A stretch of DNA of 64,000 nucleotides, from the NCBI GenBank assembly GCA_002811645.1, contig PDIP01000013.1:61248-125247 (forward strand), read 5' to 3'. The notes beneath the pieces were generated by a model. That model was not told the origin of the DNA and ran no database searches. It saw nothing but the letters and a program-made list of their open reading frames with translations. Each line of letters opens with the position of its first letter. Positions within the stretch are counted from its first letter, which is position 1. This DNA is from Corallochytrium limacisporum (Eukaryota; Opisthokonta). The translations under genes were made by a program, and so were the position numbers. Positions 56,703-64,000 of the stretch are shown here, one piece after another.

Positions 56703-57953
56703 TTATTCCACTGGTTGGTCAGATAAGGCACAGCAGGTAACAGCCTTTTGGTGCCCACTATAGCAACGCACTGTTTCTCCATTGGTGAGATTCCAGAGCC
56801 TGGCGTGGTGATCACTGCTGGCCGTAAGCAGCCAGGCGGAATCGATGCTAAAAGTAGCGTCCCAGACCCACCGTTGGTGACCACGCAAGGTCATCAGGGG
56901 CTGGATCTCCACCCTGTCCGCCGTGGGACCCTCGTCCACAATCTTCCAGAGTTTCACGCACAAATCTGCCGAAGTAGTAGCGATACGGGATGGGTCTTTG
57001 GCAGGCACAATACGAAGAACGTATGACTCATGCGCATCAACGCTGGCCAGTAAATTCGGACGCTTGTTTTTCGACAGGTGCATGCTGCCAACATTCGGCA
57101 GAGTGCCCTGACTCGCACTAGTTTCGTCTACCTGATTGTTTTCGCTATCTTTCTTGGACCCACTCTCATGCTCAACATTTCCATTCGTCACTGAGGGTTC
57201 TGAATTCTCCCCTGCGGCTTGGGTCGCGTTCGTGGTGCCCACATTGCTCACATTGGGCAATGAGCCGGAGCCACCTTCCTCGTCTACCCAGTCCCACAGG
57301 AAGAGGTTTAGTTTGCCCTTCTCATCGCCGTAGAGCACGTACTGACCCGCCGCGTTGACTGCAATGCATCTTGCGATTGCATCCGCGGGTGTATGCCAGG
57401 TATGCACCAACTTGTCGCCCTTAATGTCATAAACCATGATGCTGCCCTTGTAATCAGCACAAACCAGTTCTGCCTGATTCGGATGCAGGACACAGTCACC
57501 AATTGGGGTTCCATGTTTGAAGATACGGATCGCAATACCTTGCGCACTACCAGGTCTAACCTCCCAAATGCGTAGTGTGCCATCTTCAGAGGCGCTCCAG
57601 ATCCAACGTCCATCATAGCGGTAACCAATGGCTGTGACGTTGCCGGTGTGCCCGTCGCAGTTGGCCACAGGAACCTGGACATTGTTATTGACAGCGTCAT
57701 AGACTCTGATATTTTGAGCCCCTGCAGCCACGAGCCGGGAACCGTCCGGACTGAAGCACAGACGATTCACCTGGGACTCTGCGTACTGCAAAGTCCGATA
57801 GCAGACACCACCACGGACTTCCCAGAATCTGATGGTATGGTCATACCCGGCGGTCGCAAATAGTACCTTGGATTCTTGCTTGCCTGCCTGCCCAGGCTTT
57901 GCCTGCTTTTGTTGCTGTGCATGGTCTGTCACAGGGGCCGAAGCTTCCGGCAT
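56703..57953 (-). CDS. MLST8: TOR complex subunit LST8 (G-beta-like WD40 protein) with insertion
   Basis: A 416-residue WD40 propeller (yeast 303, human 326). Matches to LST8 are direct: LFATAGYDHTIRFWEVRGG (start of blade 1), LHPNQAELVCADYKG (blade 4), RWVWDATFSIDSAWLLTASSDHHARLW (blade 7) and the end GHQKAVTCCALSD. LST8 binds and stabilises the kinase domain of TOR in TORC1 and TORC2. Two additions: a 28-residue Q/K-rich N-terminal tail and a ~77-residue Ser/Asn/Glu-rich insert at 223-299 between blades 4 and 5 (it contains a repeat: SLPNVSNVG and TLPNVGSMH). The insert is likely a disordered loop on the propeller rim. First of three consecutive minus-strand genes. Confidence 0.95.
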   Translation of the reverse strand: MPEASAPVTDHAQQQKQAKPGQAGKQESKVLFATAGYDHTIRFWEVRGGVCYRTLQYAESQVNRLCFSPDGSRLVAAGAQNIRVYDAVNNNVQVPVANCDGHTGNVTAIGYRYDGRWIWSASEDGTLRIWEVRPGSAQGIAIRIFKHGTPIGDCVLHPNQAELVCADYKGSIMVYDIKGDKLVHTWHTPADAIARCIAVNAAGQYVLYGDEKGKLNLFLWDWVDEEGGSGSLPNVSNVGTTNATQAAGENSEPSVTNGNVEHESGSKKDSENNQVDETSASQGTLPNVGSMHLSKNKRPNLLASVDAHESYVLRIVPAKDPSRIATTSADLCVKLWKIVDEGPTADRVEIQPLMTLRGHQRWVWDATFSIDSAWLLTASSDHHARLWNLTNGETVRCYSGHQKAVTCCALSDQPVE

Positions 57954-58577
57954 GGTTTATTGTTGCTGCAGGATGTTTATATGAGGTTGCCAAGTAAAGT
58001 ACTATTTACATGTTTTCACGGTTTGTTCCCTCGAACCGATTGCCGTCAAACCACTTGACAATAGGGTGCTCCTGATTCGAGACCGTATTTCCATCCTAGT
58101 TATTATAAAACGGACGTATTTCTCATATAGCATTGGGAACCAGGCATGCGGCACAAGCTGGCGTCTCGTCGGGGTCCTCCCTTACTCACCAGTTGCCCCG
58201 GTGCGTCCGAACCCCACAACAGTAGCCAGTCTTCTGCCCTCGCAATAAGGAGGGGGCCAAGGAAGAAGTTGATAAGCTGTGGACGGAGGAAGACTAGGCG
58301 CGGCAGGGGAAGGCAAAGCCAACCCGCCCCCTCCCCGGAGCGCCCTCCCTCCAGGGTGGGTTTGGGGAGGGACCGAGGTGGCGGGGAGTCAGAAGATTGA
58401 GCAGTATTTTCAGGTGACTTGACACGTACGCAACTGTATAATGGCCCAAGAAAATCACATAATGAAGATGATCTCATGGACATGGTAATGTAGACTGTAG
58501 TAATGATGATTGATGTTGACTATTATACAAATGGTTTTTGATGTGTTGATGACGGAATGTTTGATGTGTATGGAAAC
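57954..58577. promoter_or_regulatory. Interval between LST8 and the pseudouridine synthase gene
   Basis: Promoter and leader of LST8 (minus strand; TATAAA at 57976-57981) and 3' region of the pseudouridine synthase. GC-rich block at about 58322-58384. No gene supported. Confidence 0.45.
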
Positions 58578-59996
58578 TTAGAACACCTGGATGGGCACGG
58601 CCTGCGGGAAGAGTAAAATGCCACTGTTGCCGATCTCCAGACCACAACCAACGAGTTGCAGAGGGTAGCCAATTTGCGGGAATTGGCGACTGAAGACCTG
58701 GCGTGATTCTCGTGCCCTTCTTTTGGTGTTGGACACCCGACGAAGGACAATGGCATCGTATATGTTCTGGTCCTGACCTTCGGTCATTGCGTGTGCCTTG
58801 ACCTCGGCCAGAGGCATGTGGAACGGAGGACGGCTCAACCACCGACTCAAGGCCTCGGCTTCAGGCAGGTAGCGGAAAGTCAATTGACCCTTGTAGACAT
58901 CGTCACCCACCACTGGCAGATTCAAGGCTCCGTGGCAGACCTTGCGGATGTGGTGCCGTTGACCTCGGGCAAGAGCGGCCTCCATGGGGAACACAGGCAC
59001 CTGCTCCTTCAGATCGCTGGAGTGGGCCTCGCTTAAGGCCTCAAGAGTGGTTTCAATGTCGACATAGAAGCGCACACTTGAGGAAACCCGGTGAGGACCG
59101 CTGGAGTCCGGTACGGTAAGGTCAAACACTAATCCATCCCGGCGGCTGCCGTGGACAACGGACCAGTATTCAGTACGTTCCCAACGCACGGGTTTGTTGT
59201 CGCTGGTAAGGAGGTCATCCTGAACAGATCCACCAGAAATTACGTCCTCCAGCACACGCTCTAAACTGCGTAGGAAACGAGGCCGCCGTCCGTAGACGTC
59301 CCGAGCAGCATTACTGACCAGCACCGCATACCGGGAGCGCACCATCCCGTTGGCTTTGCCATTTTCGATCACATCTCTGTGCTCTTCGGAGAAGAGCAGC
59401 CAACCTCGGGCAGAGTTGTCCAGTCGAGAGGTCAACCCACTTTTGGAGGGTACTAAAGAAGCCCTGATGGCCGGATCGTGGTGCATCATGTGCTCCAAAT
59501 TTGCTTGGTCCACGACACTGATGGCCGCAGTCGGCAGTCCCGCAGACTTGTAGACAAATACTGCCTTCCTGGACAACTCGCTTGCCAGCTCCTGGCTTTC
59601 GTCGGTAGCAATGCTATCGTACAATGGTGGTGTCGTTAGCGGCTTACTTGTATTGTACAGGCTCCACTGCAGTGGACTCGGCCGGACGACCGATCCGTTA
59701 ATCTGAATGTTCACATTGGGATCCTTTCCTTTCTTTAGGCGTCTACGAACCGATCCGTAACCAATCGGGTTTCCTCCATTATCTGTTAAAGTTATGGCCT
59801 TATCGTGTACCAACTGACTGGCTAGAAGGTTGCTCATCGGCGGAACCTGATCTGCGTATGCTGCAACCACAGCGTTCTTTAAGCTACTTACGTTCTGTCC
59901 CGGTAGAGGTCGTGGAGTTCGCAATGTGCGCTCTACTTGCTCCAGGCTAGGTAGCGCCTGCTTGCACCGCGACACACCGTCGACGATCCTCTTCAT
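58578..59996 (-). CDS. RluA-type RNA pseudouridine synthase
   Basis: A 472-residue RluA/RsuA-superfamily enzyme that isomerises uridine to pseudouridine in rRNA, tRNA or mRNA. A short S4-like RNA-binding segment (about 78-104; GSVRRRLKKGK, NIQINGSVV) is followed by the core: AVFVYKSAGLP (about 145-155, the lid), the catalytic aspartate D193 in SRLDNSARGWLLF, and HHIRKVCHGALNLPVVGDDVYKG (348-370), typical of RluA rather than RsuA. Lengthy inserts separate the motifs, so the protein is diverged from RPUSD or Pus9. The frame extends 66 codons upstream to a TTG; the first ATG is at 59996. Target RNA and location unknown. Confidence 0.8.
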   Translation of the reverse strand: MKRIVDGVSRCKQALPSLEQVERTLRTPRPLPGQNVSSLKNAVVAAYADQVPPMSNLLASQLVHDKAITLTDNGGNPIGYGSVRRRLKKGKDPNVNIQINGSVVRPSPLQWSLYNTSKPLTTPPLYDSIATDESQELASELSRKAVFVYKSAGLPTAAISVVDQANLEHMMHHDPAIRASLVPSKSGLTSRLDNSARGWLLFSEEHRDVIENGKANGMVRSRYAVLVSNAARDVYGRRPRFLRSLERVLEDVISGGSVQDDLLTSDNKPVRWERTEYWSVVHGSRRDGLVFDLTVPDSSGPHRVSSSVRFYVDIETTLEALSEAHSSDLKEQVPVFPMEAALARGQRHHIRKVCHGALNLPVVGDDVYKGQLTFRYLPEAEALSRWLSRPPFHMPLAEVKAHAMTEGQDQNIYDAIVLRRVSNTKRRARESRQVFSRQFPQIGYPLQLVGCGLEIGNSGILLFPQAVPIQVF

Positions 59997-60775
59997 CGTT
60001 CGCAGGCCGTTGTACTTGGGCGTGGTATTTCTAACATGTGGCACAAAAGTTTCTTTAAGGCATGGATCAGAACAAAGATCCGAACTATATTTTCCTCCTC
60101 GGTACCCGTGGATCAAAAGCACGTGCGCTCTCTCAAATATGTTCTTACTATAGTCTAAACTGCATGCATTGATTAAACCTGTGCAAGCACTCAATCATTA
60201 GCGCCATCAGCAACCCGTGTCTTCGGTGCCGGGACGGAAACATGATGAGATAGACGGACAGATAGACCGATAGACGAGTTGGTGAGGATGAACCCGTGCG
60301 CACCACCCTTCGGCCGCCACTCGTCTCCCCATGCTTCCCATGCGGTCCCTCTACCATTTTTCCCTGAGGGCGAACTTGGAGGGAAGCATTGAAATCAATT
60401 CCTGGGCCTACGACAACTGTAGAAAATCAGCAGACCGGCAAAAAAAGTGCGCAAAGATGGGGACCGCGGGCAGAAAAGGGGGGGGGGGGAGGGGGAGAGA
60501 CGGATGACGCTTGGGTTGGACCGGGGCCCAAAAGTCACTAAACGTCCGGTAATTGTTGTGTGTTTTGTATTTTGATAATTCGTTTGGGTTTGCTTTTTGT
60601 TTTGGTGTTTCCGTTGTTTCGTTGCATGATGTGGTGATTATGATGTCCTGATCATGGTCCTTACTGTTGCTCCTGATGCTTGGTTTAAATGATGATTAGT
60701 AACGGATGCAGTAATGAGGCCAGAACCAGAGCTTCGAGGTCCAAGGCCAGCTTGGGGGAGCAAGATGTACTCAAC
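59997..60775. promoter_or_regulatory. Interval between the pseudouridine synthase and MAF1 genes
   Basis: G12 run at 60478-60489, GGGCCC at 60524, a GATAGAC minisatellite (60247-60277), and a TTG-rich T/G stretch at 60545-60625. No gene. Left part is 5' leader of the pseudouridine synthase, right part the MAF1 3' region. Confidence 0.45.
60247..60277. repeat. GATAGAC minisatellite
   Basis: About four imperfect units of GATAGAC(GG/C)A. Confidence 0.75.
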
Positions 60776-61522
60776 TCAAAGCACAAAGTCAGTCACCCGA
60801 CGCGGTTGGTTGGACACAGGCTGGAACAGAGGAGAATGGTCCTCGTCCATCTGGAACTGCGCTTTCGGCTCCACAGTGTCCTCCACCATGTCGTCCATTA
60901 CCCGGCTGTTGTTCACTGATTCATCACTGTGGCAGCGGCAGCTGAAGAACAGCATACGATTCAGTTTCTTGTTGTAGAAAAAGTACGCAAAGCTCCAGAT
61001 GTTACCCTCGTCGACGAATGGGTCGCTGTCGTTGTCCGGAATGTAAGAGTAGACACCACAATCTGCCAGCTCAATCTTTTCGTCAATTGTCTGCCACATT
61101 CTCCGCTTCACGGTCGGTGAGAAGGCCTCGCCCGCTGTCTCCTGGAAAGTGTTATTAATGCTCTCAACAACCAATGAGTAAGGTTCCCGGCTAAATTGTG
61201 TAGCAGGAGAGTTCGTGAAGTCGTAGTCGGGGAAACTTGCGTTCAGAGTGGCAATCAAATGACAGAGAACTTTCCTCGACACCATCTTAGGCACCGCCAG
61301 TTCGGGCGACCCAGAATGGGTAAGGGTTACCGTGAGCGGCGGGCTCAATGCCTCCATATGCCCTTCAGCATCTCCACTGAGCATTTGTGCGTACAATTTC
61401 TTGTCATTCTGTGTCAGTTTTAACGAGTACAGCTCCAGCTGAGTCTCTATTCCGCGGCCGTCAAACATACGACTCAGGTCAGAGGTGACCTGGTCCATTT
61501 TTGCTTCTTCCAAGTATTTCAT
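60776..61522 (-). CDS. MAF1: Repressor of RNA polymerase III transcription MAF1
   Basis: A 248-residue MAF1 homologue (human 256). Start MKYLEEAKMDQVTSDLS aligns with the human start; SRKVLCHLIATLNASFPDYDF (with FSREP following) and WSFAYFFYNKKLNRMLFFSCR are the diagnostic A and C boxes. The segment CGVYSYIPDNDSDPF is intact. MAF1 binds Pol III and blocks TFIIIB recruitment under stress or starvation, when TORC1 no longer phosphorylates it. The central linker with phosphosites is short here (about 55-75). The C-terminal tail is acidic but not the usual D/E run. LST8 (a TOR subunit) and TFIIIC lie nearby by position, which is likely coincidence. Confidence 0.96.
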   Translation of the reverse strand: MKYLEEAKMDQVTSDLSRMFDGRGIETQLELYSLKLTQNDKKLYAQMLSGDAEGHMEALSPPLTVTLTHSGSPELAVPKMVSRKVLCHLIATLNASFPDYDFTNSPATQFSREPYSLVVESINNTFQETAGEAFSPTVKRRMWQTIDEKIELADCGVYSYIPDNDSDPFVDEGNIWSFAYFFYNKKLNRMLFFSCRCHSDESVNNSRVMDDMVEDTVEPKAQFQMDEDHSPLFQPVSNQPRRVTDFVL

Positions 61523-64000
61523 ATCTCTTTTTGTTCAGGAATTCCTTCTACCGATTCCGTTTGTATTATTCCTGATAACGTGTGCTGATTAGAACCGTAT
61601 CCGATAGTCAGATGCCATAGTAAAAAAAACTGTGCCGAATGCTTCCCTGTATACACCGTATCTTGTGTCGCAATTACCTCGTTATAAATCTCTGTTTTCA
61701 GATCGAGGAAAGATTTCGGTGCACACCCTGTTTCAAGTACCATCAATTCGATTATGATACAGTATTAACCAATTCTATTCCCAGACCGCATACCGTTCTG
61801 CAATTGCGTCCAGAAGCGTAGCCGTCCAAATCCTTGCACTGTCCATTCCAAGCTCACTGACAGTGCTACAGTCCTACGCTCTACACCCGAAGCCACAGAA
61901 TCCAACGGTCCCGAACGCAGTTCATTTTGACTTCCTTCGGACACTCATAGAACAACTATGCAAGACTGATATCCTCGACTCCGTCTGTCCCCCGACGGAA
62001 ACTGGTCGAGATGGAAGACGCGACGGACAACCAAGGGTACAGATTTTCTCCGTCTCTGTCCGAAACCCTCCGCATCTCCAGTACTTTCACTACCAACTGC
62101 CGAGGTATTAGACTGTATCGCCCACCTCAAAACCTCAGCGGTGGCCAAATTTAGCGAGATGTACCGAAAAAGGGGAGGGGACCTAATTTCTCCGTTGGAT
62201 ACTGAATGTACCGGAAGAAGCGATGGGGAAGTCAAGGGACGGATGCAGATAGCAAGCGAACAAGCGACCAAAAGAAAAGAAAGGGGAGGGGCACGGAAGC
62301 GCAGGAGAAATATCGGTGACGAGATCAAAAAAAGGGCTCGTAAGACCACTGAACCATCAGTACATAAAATATTCCTCTTGTGCGATCCGGTGTGTGAACC
62401 TCCCCGCCCCCCCATTCTCTGCACATCCCAAGAGGGAGGAGTTGTTGAGAAGAACGCGCTCTTTTCCCTTCGTGCAAGACCACTTTCGGTTGGTTGCGAG
62501 TCCTTTTGTATGGACGGATGGATTAGGGTTAGACGCTCTGGAGTTTTTTTTCTTTTTTTTTTCGTGGGTCAAATGGCCCTCCTCCTGCGGCTGCAGGGAG
62601 GGTCGGTCTGCTGACACGGAGCACAACGATGGATACTCAATGAACCTGTTTTATTTTCTTGCGTACGGTGTTTTGTCCCCGCACTGTTGGAGATTTTTTT
62701 TTTAAATAATCGCGCTTGGGCCTGGTGTCGGCCGCTGGGCGCGTCACAAAAACACACCGCGCCGCGATCAATAAATTCCTCCAAAAGTCCAAGCAGAGAT
62801 GCTGTGTTGAGTCAGCAAACCATAGTAAATCAATGGACTCTCACACCGCCTACTCGAAACTAATAACACAAGGGAAAAATAATGATAGGACCCTTTTGGG
62901 GTTGAGAGGAGGAGGCGGAAGAACATCTCACTCTCCTCCCAGTTACCTCTCGCAATGAAATTCCCCATACTTAATGAATTGATTGAAATTTCATACTTTT
63001 CTGGCCTACGATAAAAAGGAGACCACCGTGGCAAGGGAATTTCGTGGCGAATGATTTTCTTCAGTAAACGTTCGGCAACCGTTGCAGGTGTTTTGGTAGT
63101 AAATGTACTGCTATTGTTGTGGATGTCGTGATTCCTGCTCGGCCCGTTTCGACACACCACTGGGAAAGGGGGACGGTTGGGGCCGCTTCGCTCGCTGGCC
63201 CCTGCCCACCAACCAACCCAACCTCCCTCTCTTCCCCTCCCCCCATCGCCTGTCGGTTCAATACTTTCAGGCCCGAATATGACCAGCGATTGGTCAGAGA
63301 ATGATTCGAGCAAAATACGGGCCTCACCTCCTTTCGCGCCCAGCGCCCAAAAATATGTATTAAAAACAGAAGCGGGAGAAGGGGGGGAGGGTCTAAAAAA
63401 CTCCTGCTGCCCGTACCCAACCCCCCCAGTGCGGCGGGGACCGTACTATCGTCCTCCCCTCCCCCCAAAAAAGACTTTATTTGGAGCCCAAATAAAGGCA
63501 GGTTTTACCGTAAGAACGTGGCACGACACAATCCACGGATCCCATTATATTAGACTCCCTAGCGAACGCAATGGCTGACGCACGGTGGAGGCAAAACGCG
63601 CGCCTTCCGTCGCCCTACTTTTTTTGCCCAAAATCCAAATTCAGGGGCACATCACCCGTTTTTTTTTTCAATTTTGTTTCTTGCGCCTCCCTCCTTGGTG
63701 GTACGTTTCGTGAATGTTGGATTGGGGGGGGGGTACCGAATGATCCTTTGTGGGAGAATCGAGAAGCAATTTTTGTGGTGGTGCATGGGGGGGGGGAGGA
63801 GGGCGAGCGGTAGGGGGTACCACTATTCCCAATTCTTGCACCTTTCACTTTTTTTCTGTGGTTCATAACTGTCCCCCTCACTACAATAATTCTGGAAGGA
63901 CCAACTTTCCCCGGCTGGGCACAAAACTGAACACCTTGTTAGTAAGTTGTACCGTGTTCCCTGGCTGAATGGGCAAGGCACAGTGGGTGGAGGGGGGAGG
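61523..64000. other. Right-hand gene-free region
   Basis: 2.5 kb without a supported gene. Contains the MAF1 promoter, T-runs at about 62545-62560 and 62694-62702, the sequence TTAGACTCCC near 63550, C-runs near 63420 and 63465, and G-runs at 63724-63733 and 63788-63796. Open frames are low-complexity. A gene may start beyond the window. Confidence 0.45.

Noticed and set aside
60776-61522. Initial thought: F-actin capping protein alpha subunit
   Set aside because: Boxes WSFAYFFYNKKLNRMLFFSC and PDYDF...FSREP are specific for MAF1.
1-64000. Prokaryotic features: operons, CRISPR arrays, insertion sequences, attachment sites
   Set aside because: None seen. Gene families, Pol III terminator and organelle-targeting sequences are eukaryotic.

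Overview
This is a nuclear segment from a unicellular eukaryote with compact, almost intron-free genes. I recognise 23 protein-coding genes of eukaryotic type (VPS4, eIF3f, V-ATPase d, G-alpha, TFIIIC, LST8, MAF1 and others), one tRNA gene and one broken or spliced gene. A phenylalanine-hydroxylase-like enzyme, a kidney-type glutaminase and TBC1D31 occur together with dihydroxy-acid dehydratase and VTC1, which animals lack. This mix suggests a unicellular opisthokont relative of animals (for example a corallochytrean or other holozoan) or a related lineage. The placement is inference from gene content only. Several long ORFs begin at GTG or TTG; I moved these starts to the first plausible ATG.

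Layout. From SK-like channel to LST8 the genes alternate strand almost strictly. Convergent pairs are separated by 38-342 bp, while divergent pairs are separated by about 0.7-3.1 kb. Left to right: cupin and LipB (+), ornithine cyclodeaminase-like (-), Ras-type GTPase (+), a frame-interrupted coiled-coil gene (-), glutaminase (+), SK-like channel (-), eIF3f and V-ATPase d (+), ILV3 (-), VTC1 (+), VPS4 (-), membrane SDR (+), NOM1/SGD1 (-), prenylcysteine oxidase (+), G-alpha (-), TFIIIC largest subunit (+), ACP6-like phosphatase (-), aromatic amino acid hydroxylase (+), TBC1D31 (-), tRNA-Cys (-), PCYT2 (+), APE2 (-), a TatA-like small protein (+), LST8 (-), a RluA-type pseudouridine synthase (-) and MAF1 (-). 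Nearly every promoter-bearing interval contains G-run/C-run blocks, often perfect C(n)G(n) palindromes; the short convergent gaps contain none.

Most notable items. (1) The tRNA-Cys(GCA) gene carries a 23-nt insertion at position 59/60 of the T loop. It folds into a textbook bulge-helix-bulge, the archaeal intron signature, and its removal restores a canonical T loop. (2) A nuclear 81-residue protein resembles TatA/TatB and has a presequence-like N-terminus. (3) A glutaminase lacks ankyrin repeats, has a ~95-residue insertion in the catalytic domain and carries a TerB-like C-terminal region. (4) An SK-type channel has WPG in place of GYG in the selectivity filter.

Functional themes: growth control and Pol III output (LST8, MAF1, TFIIIC, tRNA-Cys, eIF3f), acidic organelles and endosomes (V-ATPase d, VTC1, VPS4), mitochondrial metabolism (LipB, ILV3, cupin, possible TatA), lipid metabolism (PCYT2, ACP6, prenylcysteine oxidase) and signalling (Ras, G-alpha, SK channel). 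No physical operon is implied.
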